From an uncultured Flavobacteriales bacterium (GTDB lineage: Bacteria; Bacteroidota; Bacteroidia; Flavobacteriales; Vicingaceae), in NCBI GenBank assembly GCA_946886085.1, contig CAMPHX010000123.1, forward strand, positions 1 through 5,291: DNA of 5,291 nucleotides, written 5' to 3'. The notes below the pieces were generated by a model. The model was not told the origin of the DNA and ran no database searches. It saw nothing but the letters and a program-made list of their open reading frames with translations. This document shows positions 1-5,260 of this stretch, in pieces. How positions within the stretch are numbered: position 1 is the first letter of the stretch; every line of letters starts with the position of its first letter. The position numbers and the translations under genes were made by a program.

Positions 1-60
1 GTTCTAAGTAAATTTGCAGGCAAAAGACCTATATTGGTTGTAATGAAATTTTACTTTTGA
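1..60 (+). CDS. C-terminal tail of an unidentified upstream gene (partial)
   Basis: Reading from base 1, the first forward frame is open for 19 codons and ends at TGA (58-60), giving a tail that ends in KRPILVVMKFYF. The other two forward frames hit TAA within the first 11 bases. The stop overlaps the nadB TTG start by four bases (TTGA, 57-60), an arrangement typical of translationally coupled genes. I do not recognise the protein. The tail does not resemble the NadA ending I know, although nadA is a common neighbour of nadB. An open stretch this short could occur by chance, so the evidence is mainly the overlap and the absence of any other leader for nadB. Confidence 0.5.
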   Translation, partial: VLSKFAGKRPILVVMKFYF

Positions 61-1625
61 AAACAGATTTTTTAATAATTGGTTCGGGTATAGCGGGTTT
101 AAGTTATGCATATAAAATTGCCGATTATTTTTATCAAAAAAATCAAGTTGTTTCCATTACCATCATTACCAAAGTTGACGAAGACGAAAGCAATACCAAG
201 TATGCTCAAGGTGGGATTGCATCGGTAACCAAATCATCAGATAGTTTTGAAAATCATATTAAAGACACCTTAATTGCCGGAGATGGTTTATGTGATGAGA
301 GGGTTGTTAAAATGGTGGTGGAGCAAGCTCCTGAAAGAATTAAGGAATTAATAGATTGGGGAACTAACTTTGATAAAACTACTCAAGGAGATTATGATTT
401 AGCTAAAGAGGGTGGACATTCCGACAATAGAATTTTACATTTTAAAGACTTTACAGGCAACGAAATAGAAAGAGCTTTACTCAATAAAGTTTTCAATCAT
501 CCTTACATTACGGTTTTAAACCATCATTTTGCTATAGATTTAATTACACAACATCATTTGGGTGAAAAAGTTATCCGAGCAACATCCAACAAAAAGTGTT
601 TTGGAGTGTATGTGTTAAATCGTAGGACGGGAGAAATAAAAGTGTTGAAATCTAAAATAACGTTATTGGCAGCAGGAGGAATTGGTCAGGCTTATTTAAA
701 TACTACTAACCCAAAAGTGGCAACAGGAGACGGAATTGCTATGGCATACCGAGCAAAAGCTATTATTAAAAATATGGAGTTTGTTCAGTTTCATCCTACA
801 GCTTTGTATCAACCTAATGTTTCACCCTCATTTTTAATTTCTGAAGCAGTGCGTGGAGCAGGAGGGATATTGAGAAATCACAACAACGAACCTTTTATGG
901 AGCAGTATGATAAAAGAAAGGATTTAGCTCCAAGAGATGTTGTTGCTCGAGCCATTGATGCGGAAATGAAAAAACACGTAACTACCAACATGTTGTTGGA
1001 TGTTTCTCATATTGAGAAAACTTTTTTCATTGCTCATTTTCCTACCATTTACAATAAATGTGTAGAAATTGGTTTAGAGATTTCAAAAGACTATATTCCT
1101 GTTGTTCCGGCAGCTCATTATTTGTGTGGAGGAATTGAAGTAGCTACCAATGCCAGAACTTCTATTACCAATTTATATGCTTCAGGAGAATGTGCTTTTA
1201 CCGGTTTACATGGAGCAAATCGTTTGGCTTCTAATTCGTTAATTGAAGCCTTGGTTTATTCTCATAATGCTTTTTTAGATAGTATTGAACAAGTTGAAAA
1301 CATTGAATTTCAAGAGAATATTCCTGAATGGAATGATGAAGGAACTACCATGTATAACGAGCAGTTTTTAGTGGAGCAAACCAAAACAGAGTTACAAACT
1401 ATTTTGAGTAACTATGTTGGTATTGTTCGTTCTGACGAGCGTTTGCAAAGAGCTTTAAATAGATTGAAATTAATTTATGATGAATCAGAAAAGTTGTATG
1501 AAAACTCTAAATTAAGTGTTACTATTTGTGAATTAAGAAACTTAAGAAGCATTGCTTATTTAGTTACTAAAGCAGCTTCAGAGAGAAAAAACAACGTAGG
1601 ATTGCACTATAATGTTGATAATTAG
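57..1625 (+). CDS. nadB: L-aspartate oxidase (NadB)
   Basis: A cytoplasmic FAD enzyme that oxidises L-aspartate to iminoaspartate, with oxygen or fumarate as electron acceptor. NadA then condenses iminoaspartate with dihydroxyacetone phosphate to make quinolinate for NAD. The 522 residues are close to the roughly 540 of E. coli NadB. The FAD-binding fold opens with GSGIAG (residues 9-14) and continues with NTKYAQGG (46-53). The active-site blocks of the succinate dehydrogenase/fumarate reductase flavoprotein family follow: EGGHS (E118), RILHFKDFTG (125-134), GDGIAMA (224-230), FHPTA (H246), APRD (R293), PAAHY (H354) and the FAD-binding SGECAFTGLHGANRLASNSL (376-395). Glu118, His246, Arg293 and His354 match the E. 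coli catalytic positions E121, H244, R290 and H351 by my alignment. A helical C-terminal domain covers about 430-515. The start is TTG, because the nearest upstream ATG (43-45) is in another frame and runs into TGA at 58-60; MKTDFLIIGSG is a normal NadB beginning. No Shine-Dalgarno site is visible. Fumarate reductase subunit A is the alternative, but the conserved blocks and length favour NadB. Confidence 0.96.
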   Translation: MKTDFLIIGSGIAGLSYAYKIADYFYQKNQVVSITIITKVDEDESNTKYAQGGIASVTKSSDSFENHIKDTLIAGDGLCDERVVKMVVEQAPERIKELIDWGTNFDKTTQGDYDLAKEGGHSDNRILHFKDFTGNEIERALLNKVFNHPYITVLNHHFAIDLITQHHLGEKVIRATSNKKCFGVYVLNRRTGEIKVLKSKITLLAAGGIGQAYLNTTNPKVATGDGIAMAYRAKAIIKNMEFVQFHPTALYQPNVSPSFLISEAVRGAGGILRNHNNEPFMEQYDKRKDLAPRDVVARAIDAEMKKHVTTNMLLDVSHIEKTFFIAHFPTIYNKCVEIGLEISKDYIPVVPAAHYLCGGIEVATNARTSITNLYASGECAFTGLHGANRLASNSLIEALVYSHNAFLDSIEQVENIEFQENIPEWNDEGTTMYNEQFLVEQTKTELQTILSNYVGIVRSDERLQRALNRLKLIYDESEKLYENSKLSVTICELRNLRSIAYLVTKAASERKNNVGLHYNVDN

Positions 1626-1633
1626 CCCCCTAA

Positions 1634-1653
1634 TCCCCCGAAGGGGGACTTTT
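1634..1653 (+). terminator. GC-rich hairpin after nadB, probable intrinsic terminator
   Basis: Nine bases after the nadB stop, TCCCCC (1634-1639) pairs with GGGGGA (1643-1648) across a three-base GAA loop. A C and four T's follow (1650-1653). The stem is strong but the T-run is short, so termination may be partial. A second C-run at 1626-1630 could compete for the same G-run. From memory, similar C-run/G-run hairpins are scattered between genes in Bacteroidota, so this may be a dispersed repeat used as a terminator. Confidence 0.55.
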
Positions 1654-1680
1654 CCAAGGCACAAAACCTATTCCATAAGC

Positions 1681-1730
1681 GTCATTGCGATGCCTTGTGT
1701 TTAGTAAGTGTGTTGGAGCAGAAGCAATCT
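1681..1730 (+). repeat. GTCATT...AATCT element, copy 1
   Basis: A 50-base stretch begins GTCATTGCGA (1681-1690) and ends GAAGCAATCT (1721-1730). It has the same outer GTCATT and AATCT signature as the elements at 5076-5110 and 5165-5203, and ATTGC (1684-1688) can pair with GCAAT (1725-1729). The GTCATTGCGA...GAAGCAATCT form resembles a dispersed intergenic repeat I recall from several bacterial groups. The inner sequence differs from the other copies here. Confidence 0.45.
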
Positions 1731-1750
1731 GTACATATTTAGTTCAACTG

Positions 1751-1772
1751 TTTCTCCTCTCGAGAGGAGAAA
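1751..1772. repeat. Perfect 22-base palindrome
   Basis: TTTCTCCTCTC (1751-1761) is followed immediately by its exact reverse complement GAGAGGAGAAA (1762-1772). As RNA it would form a stem of about nine pairs closed by a TCGA loop, on either strand. As DNA the dyad could bind a dimeric protein. It lies between convergent genes and far from any start codon, so a structural, terminator or repeat role is more likely than an operator. Confidence 0.7.
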
Positions 1773-1840
1773 GATGTTGTTCGAAAGTTGCTACAGCAGC
1801 GAGAATACAACATCAGAGGTGTGTTGTTTTGCTCTATAGC

Positions 1841-1870
1841 CATTCAGGAGGAATCTTGTTGAGTAGTGGC
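1841..1870 (+). repeat. 30-base repeat, forward copy A
   Basis: These 30 bases begin CATTCAGGAGGAATCTTG and end GAGTAGTGGC. They are the exact reverse complement of 4975-5004. A third, shorter and less exact copy starts at 4838. The last bases join a small hairpin, TGGCA (1867-1871) with TGCCA (1878-1882). The AGGAGG inside is not followed by a convincing coding frame. Confidence 0.85.
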
Positions 1871-1911
1871 AATGAAGTGCCAAATACCAACATGAGCAAA
1901 CTTAAAAGGAG

Positions 1912-1943
1912 AAAAAAAAAGAACTTAACTATAAAAAGCTCTT
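1912..1943 (-). terminator. Probable intrinsic terminator of the E1-hydrolase operon
   Basis: Read on the reverse strand, AAGAGCTT (complement of 1936-1943) pairs with AAGTTCTT (complement of 1919-1926) with one G-U pair, across a nine-base loop. At least seven T's follow directly (complement of 1912-1918). The hairpin overlaps the last codons and the stop of the hydrolase gene (stop at 1925-1927). The stem is A/T-rich, so its efficiency is uncertain, but the order of stem then T-tract is right for an intrinsic terminator. Confidence 0.5.
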
Positions 1944-2608
1944 ATAATTTCTGAAAGAGCGTTTATATCAACTTTCTCTATAGGATGCTTGGAATTGGGT
2001 AATAATTCAAAAGTAGCATGAGGTAATAGTTGAGCAACATGATTGGTTTCTACTTTACTTACCATTTCATCGTTATCTGCTAATAGCATTTTTGTTGTGT
2101 GTTGAATAAGCTTAAAGTCTTCATCTTTAAGTACATTATTGTTTCCCATTGCTATCATCATGTTGGTAGTTTTTTCTAAAACTGTTTTCCAGTTATTGGG
2201 CTGATGGCGCTCTTTTAATATTTTTGCAAAAGCAGGAATTTTTTCTTCAATTTTATCAGCTACCAACATTTTTGTTTCTTTAGCAGCAATGTCTGGTGTC
2301 CAACTTAATTTTGTGCCTAATGTAATGATTTTACCCACTTTTTCCGGATGATTTTTTGCTAAATATAAAGCTACATAGCCTCCCATGCTGTAACCAAAAA
2401 TATCAATTGATGCAATTTTGTTTAGCTTTAAATAAGTTAATACATCGTCTGCAAACTGAGAAATGTTAAAGTTTTCTTTAAATGCTTCTCCTCCATGTCC
2501 TGAAAAATTTAGTAAATGAATGTCAAACTGATTGTCTAACAAAGACGCTATGGAATCAAATTGCGATTTACTTCCAATTGCACCATGAAGAACTAATAAA
2601 TTTTTCAT
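1925..2608 (-). CDS. Alpha/beta-fold hydrolase of unknown substrate
   Basis: A 227-residue cytoplasmic protein with no signal peptide or membrane segment. LLVLHG near the N-terminus supplies the HG oxyanion motif (H8-G9). GYSMGG (72-77) is the nucleophile elbow with Ser74. LLADNDEMV (175-183) places the acid residue, probably Asp180, and NSKHP (205-209) gives the base His208, so the catalytic triad is complete. Residues about 100-165 form a short helical cap. The protein is smaller than the usual 250-280 residues of the family but has every core motif. It resembles the MenH/BioH-like branch of esterases and thioesterases; the sequence alone does not fix the substrate. It starts 7 bases after the fused E1 stop codon and must share its transcript, which hints at an ester or acyl-CoA substrate connected to 2-oxoacid metabolism; that is inference. 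The ATG at 2608 is supported by the immediate start of the first beta strand. Confidence 0.9.
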   Translation of the reverse strand: MKNLLVLHGAIGSKSQFDSIASLLDNQFDIHLLNFSGHGGEAFKENFNISQFADDVLTYLKLNKIASIDIFGYSMGGYVALYLAKNHPEKVGKIITLGTKLSWTPDIAAKETKMLVADKIEEKIPAFAKILKERHQPNNWKTVLEKTTNMMIAMGNNNVLKDEDFKLIQHTTKMLLADNDEMVSKVETNHVAQLLPHATFELLPNSKHPIEKVDINALSEIIRAFYS

Positions 2609-2615
2609 TTAAAGT

Positions 2616-4709
2616 TTAGAAATTCAGAAGTTGTTTCAATGCCGCTGCTACTTTATCTCCATTAGGTAATAATGTAGCCTCTAAAATAGAGTTTAACGGA
2701 ATAGCAGGAGTATCTATCGAGCCAACAATTTCTATAGGAGCATCTAAATCTCTAAAGCAGTTTTTCTGAATACGAGCAGCTAACCCTAGTGTGAAAGAAT
2801 TCTCTATAGATTCTTCGGTAACCAACATTACTTTGTTGTGTCTTTTGGTGGCAGCATACATCGCTTCTTCATCCAATGGGTTAAGTGTTCTTAAATCAAT
2901 AATTTCTACCTGACCTTTAAACTGTTTGGCAGCTTCTAAACTCCAATAAACACCTCTTCCGTAAGTAATAATAGCAGCACTTTCGCCATTGTTAATTTTA
3001 TCTGCATCAGCTTCAATAACGGTTCTGGCTTTACCGAAAGGAATTACATAATCTTCATCTGGCTCTACGGTTTTAGCACCTTCAGTACCTTTAATTTTAC
3101 TCCAATATAAGCCTTTATGTTCAAAAATTACTACCGGATTAGGATCGTAATAAGCTGATTTTAGTAAGCCTTTTAAATCTGCACCTGTTGATGGATAAGC
3201 TACTTTTACGCCTCTGATGTTGGTAACCACAGATTCTACACTTGAAGAATGGTAAGGACCGCCCGAACCATAAGCTCCGATAGGAACTCTCAAAATCATG
3301 CTGGCAGGCCATTTACCATCAGATAAGTAATATGAACGACTTAATTCTGTAAACAATTGGTTAAGTCCTGGCCAAATGTAATCGGCAAACTGAACTTCAA
3401 CAATAGGTCTTAATCCCACAGCAGCCATTCCAACCGTACTTCCTACAATAAAAGCTTCTTGAATAGGTGTGTTAAACACCCTGTTCTCGCCAAACTGTTG
3501 AGCCAAGGTAGCCGCCTCACGGAAAACACCGCCTAATCTGCCACCAACATCTTGTCCGTATAATAAACACTCTTTGTGTTTGCTCATTAGTTCTCTAACA
3601 GCAAACAAAGCCGAATCAACCATTACGGTTTTTTCTTTTCCTGCTGGTTCTCTAACTCCTTTTTCTTCTGTAATTTGAGTAGGAGCGAAACAATGTGTGG
3701 TTAAATCTTCAGGAGAAGGATCTTCTTCTTTCAGGGCAGCTTGGTAATCTTTTTCCACCAATTCTTTGGCTTTGCCTTCAATGGCTAACAATTCAAATTT
3801 TTGAATGCCCGATTTTTCGGCTAAGGCTTTTAATTTTGGGAAAGGATCTCTTTTGGCTGCTTCTTCCAAATCGTCTCTGTACCATTCTTTTCTAACCCCC
3901 GATGTGTGGTGGTTTAATAAGGGTACTTTAGCGTGTATAATAAAAGGCCGTCTTTCTTTTCTAACAATTTCTATCACTTCAGCAACCGTTTCGTAGGCAG
4001 TATCGAATTCAGTACCATCTATGGTTCTTACATCCATACCTTTAAAACCTTTGGCAAAATGGGTAATATCTTGAGCTCTGGTTTCCTCTGCACTGGCAGA
4101 AATATCCCAATCATTATCTTGTACCAAATAAATGATGGGTAATTTTTTTAGTACTGCCATCTGAAAAGCTTCAGAAACTTCGCCTTCGGTACAAGAGGCA
4201 TCACCTAAGCTGCAAACAACAACTGGGTTTTCGCCTTTGAAATCTTCGGCTAAGCCTTCTTTTTCTTTGTATTGAAGTCCCATAGCAACGCCTGTGGCAG
4301 GAATAGCTTGCATACCTGTTGCAGAAGATTGATGAGGTATTTTTGGTTTATCATGGTCCTTTAAACTTGGGTGAGAATAATACGTTCTACCACCTGAAAA
4401 AGGATCATTTTTTTTGGCTAATAATTGTAACATGAGTTGGAAGGGAGTCATACCAATTCCCAATAAAATACTATCATCTCGGTAATACGGAAAAACAAAA
4501 TCTTGAGGTTTTAGCTGCATGCCCATTGCCAACTGTATGGCTTCATGACCACGAGAGGTAGCATGAACATATTTAGCAGTTATTTCTTTATTGGCTTCGT
4601 ACAACTCTGTGAGTGCTTTGGCTGTACTCATTAACTGAAAAGCTTGCTGTACAATATCTTTAGATAAAGTTGTTTTTCTTTTTTCTTTTTCTTCTTTTGC
4701 TATCGCCAT
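2616..4709 (-). CDS. Fused alpha/beta E1 of a branched-chain 2-oxoacid dehydrogenase
   Basis: A thiamine-diphosphate enzyme that decarboxylates 2-oxoacids and transfers the acyl group to a lipoylated E2. Both E1 subunits, separate in most bacteria, are joined in this 697-residue chain. The alpha half (about 15-340) carries YRDD (76-79), the cofactor motif starting GDA (169-171) and ending DN (198-199), and HHTSG (267-271) with YRDD (277-280) in the active-site loop. A linker of about 340-360 leads to the beta half: LYGQDVGG (383-390), the cofactor-activating glutamate in TPIQEAF (E418), GPYHSSSVES (484-493) with His487, and a C-terminal transketolase-like domain from about 555. No lipoyl or E2 domain is present, so E2 and E3 must be encoded elsewhere. 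The likely role is valine, leucine and isoleucine breakdown and the supply of branched acyl-CoA primers for iso-fatty acids. Pyruvate or acetoin dehydrogenase E1 is the alternative; the fused form and motifs favour the branched-chain annotation, without proving the substrate. The ATG follows an A-rich leader and the N-terminus is lysine-rich. Confidence 0.92.
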   Translation of the reverse strand: MAIAKEEKEKRKTTLSKDIVQQAFQLMSTAKALTELYEANKEITAKYVHATSRGHEAIQLAMGMQLKPQDFVFPYYRDDSILLGIGMTPFQLMLQLLAKKNDPFSGGRTYYSHPSLKDHDKPKIPHQSSATGMQAIPATGVAMGLQYKEKEGLAEDFKGENPVVVCSLGDASCTEGEVSEAFQMAVLKKLPIIYLVQDNDWDISASAEETRAQDITHFAKGFKGMDVRTIDGTEFDTAYETVAEVIEIVRKERRPFIIHAKVPLLNHHTSGVRKEWYRDDLEEAAKRDPFPKLKALAEKSGIQKFELLAIEGKAKELVEKDYQAALKEEDPSPEDLTTHCFAPTQITEEKGVREPAGKEKTVMVDSALFAVRELMSKHKECLLYGQDVGGRLGGVFREAATLAQQFGENRVFNTPIQEAFIVGSTVGMAAVGLRPIVEVQFADYIWPGLNQLFTELSRSYYLSDGKWPASMILRVPIGAYGSGGPYHSSSVESVVTNIRGVKVAYPSTGADLKGLLKSAYYDPNPVVIFEHKGLYWSKIKGTEGAKTVEPDEDYVIPFGKARTVIEADADKINNGESAAIITYGRGVYWSLEAAKQFKGQVEIIDLRTLNPLDEEAMYAATKRHNKVMLVTEESIENSFTLGLAARIQKNCFRDLDAPIEIVGSIDTPAIPLNSILEATLLPNGDKVAAALKQLLNF

Positions 4710-4717
4710 TACTTAAA

Positions 4718-4727
4718 CCTTTTTTTT
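4718..4727 (-). promoter_or_regulatory. A-rich leader with weak AAGG ribosome site for E1
   Basis: On the reverse strand eight A's followed by GG end eight bases before the ATG of the fused E1. AAAGG is at best a weak Shine-Dalgarno site. A/T-rich leaders are usual in Bacteroidota, where Shine-Dalgarno sites are often absent. Confidence 0.45.
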
Positions 4728-4734
4728 ACGAATG

Positions 4735-4766
4735 GTAAAGTTAAGTAAATAGATTAAAAATTTAAC
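4735..4766 (-). promoter_or_regulatory. Possible Bacteroidota-type promoter for the E1 operon
   Basis: On the reverse strand TAACTTTAC (complement of 4735-4743) resembles the Bacteroidota -7 box TAnnTTTG in all but the last position. It would place the transcript start about 20 bases before the ATG. The expected -33 TTTG is not there: the complement of 4763-4766 reads GTTA. The call rests on one box and its position. Confidence 0.25.
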
Positions 4767-4833
4767 CCTCTATAAAATATTAACGGTTTTGGAGTTTTAT
4801 TTTAAAAAATGATGGGATTGGAGATTTTACTTG

Positions 4834-5008
4834 CTGTCATTCAGGAGGAAACTTGTTTGAACAAGAAATGAAGTTTTACTTTGTGTTGCTGCTGAATAGA
4901 GACACATTCACTAAAACAGCTGTTTATTACGGCTTTCCTTTCAAATGAATTAATAAACGTTTTGAAGCTTTTTTGCCACTACTCAACAAGATTCCTCCTG
5001 AATGACAG
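4834..5008. mobile_element. MITE-like segment with 24-base inverted ends
   Basis: The left end CTGTCATTCAGGAGGAA (4834-4850) is the exact reverse complement of 4992-5008. After one mismatch the match continues for CTTGTT (4852-4857) with AACAAG (4985-4990), so 23 of 24 positions pair. The 127 bases between contain no gene, only small palindromes such as CTTGTT/AACAAG (4852-4865) and AAACAGCTGTTT (4914-4925). This is the size and shape of a non-autonomous inverted-repeat element. I see no clear target-site duplication outside the ends, so it could instead be two dispersed repeats that landed facing each other. Confidence 0.45.
4975..5006 (-). repeat. 30-base repeat, reverse copy C
   Basis: Read on the reverse strand this starts GTCATTCAGGAGGAATCTTG and ends GAGTAGTGGC. 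Thirty bases (4975-5004) match 1841-1870 exactly in the opposite orientation. It is also the right end of the 4834-5008 segment. The match to copy A ends at GTGGC, where the two neighbourhoods become unrelated. Confidence 0.85.
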
Positions 5009-5075
5009 ATAGATAGTTAAGGTGTATTTTGTTTTAGCCAATCACTGGCTTGTAGCGAATGATTAATATTTGTGA

Positions 5076-5110
5076 AGATTCCTGTTTCCGTTGCACTTCA
5101 CAGGAATGAC
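5076..5110 (-). repeat. GTCATTCCTG...CAGGAATCT hairpin element, reverse copy
   Basis: On the reverse strand this 35-base element begins GTCATTCCTG (complement of 5101-5110) and ends CAGGAATCT (complement of 5076-5084). ATTCCTGT (5078-5085) pairs with ACAGGAAT (5100-5107), an eight-pair stem with a 14-base loop. The ends match those of the element at 5165-5203, while the loop sequence does not. Confidence 0.7.
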
Positions 5111-5164
5111 GCACAGAGCGAGGATAATGCTAAATAGAAAAAATAGTACTAACCAACCTTCAAC

Positions 5165-5203
5165 GTCATTCCTGAAATTTTCATTGAAAATTATCAGGAA
5201 TCT
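5165..5203 (+). repeat. GTCATTCCTG...CAGGAATCT hairpin element, forward copy
   Basis: A 39-base element with the same ends as 5076-5110 but in the opposite orientation. ATTCCTGA (5168-5175) pairs with TCAGGAAT (5194-5201). The stem continues inward as AATTTTC (5176-5182) with GAAAATT (5186-5192), interrupted by one bulged A (5193), giving 15 pairs around a three-base loop. No T-tract follows on the forward strand, so it is not an obvious terminator. Confidence 0.75.
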
Positions 5204-5228
5204 TTATGATGACAAGTACTATTTAGAT

Positions 5229-5260
5229 TTTGATTGGCGAGGTGCGGGGAATATAGTTAG
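5229..5260 (+). promoter_or_regulatory. Weak candidate promoter near the window edge
   Basis: TTTG (5229-5232) is followed after exactly 19 bases by TATAGTTAG (5252-5260). The spacing fits the Bacteroidota TTTG/TAnnTTTG pattern, but the second box matches only in part. An ATG at 5267 opens a frame that is still open at the window end (eight codons). A transcript from this promoter would leave almost no leader, so either the promoter or that start is probably wrong. Confidence 0.2.

Larger units (their letters stand above)
1626..1924. other. Convergent intergenic region rich in hairpins, no gene
   Basis: This 299-base gap separates the convergent ends of nadB and the hydrolase gene. In order it holds the C/G hairpin (1634-1648), a GTCATT...AATCT element (1681-1730), a perfect 22-base palindrome (1751-1772), an imperfect stem of GATGTTGT (1773-1780) with ACAACATC (1807-1814), a copy of the CATTCAGGAGGAATCTTG repeat (1841-1870), a small TGGCA/TGCCA stem (1867-1882), and an A-run (1912-1920) that forms the T-tract of the reverse-strand terminator. 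One forward frame stays open here, but it begins at a TTG inside a repeat and looks like no known protein. Confidence 0.7.

Noticed and set aside
1..60. nadA as the gene upstream of nadB
   Set aside because: nadA is a common partner, but the visible 19-residue tail shows no NadA hallmark, so naming it would be a guess.
1846..1860. AGGAGG as a Shine-Dalgarno site
   Set aside because: The hexamer belongs to the repeat, which also occurs at 4838 and on the reverse strand at 4975-5006. No convincing gene follows any copy.
1685..1954. An 89-codon forward frame between nadB and the hydrolase gene
   Set aside because: It starts at a TTG inside a repeat element, runs through two more repeats and a palindrome, overlaps the end of the hydrolase gene, and has no recognisable protein features.
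3695..4142. Three overlapping forward frames of 63-69 codons
   Set aside because: They lie entirely opposite the alpha half of the fused E1 gene, which has strong family motifs. They are antisense shadows.
4826..5016. Target-site duplication around the 4834-5008 segment
   Set aside because: The outside flanks (TTTACTTG on the left, ATAGATAG on the right) share no convincing direct repeat.
4834..5203. CRISPR array
   Set aside because: The repeats are few, partly inverted, unevenly spaced and have variable middles. There is no regular direct repeat and spacer pattern.
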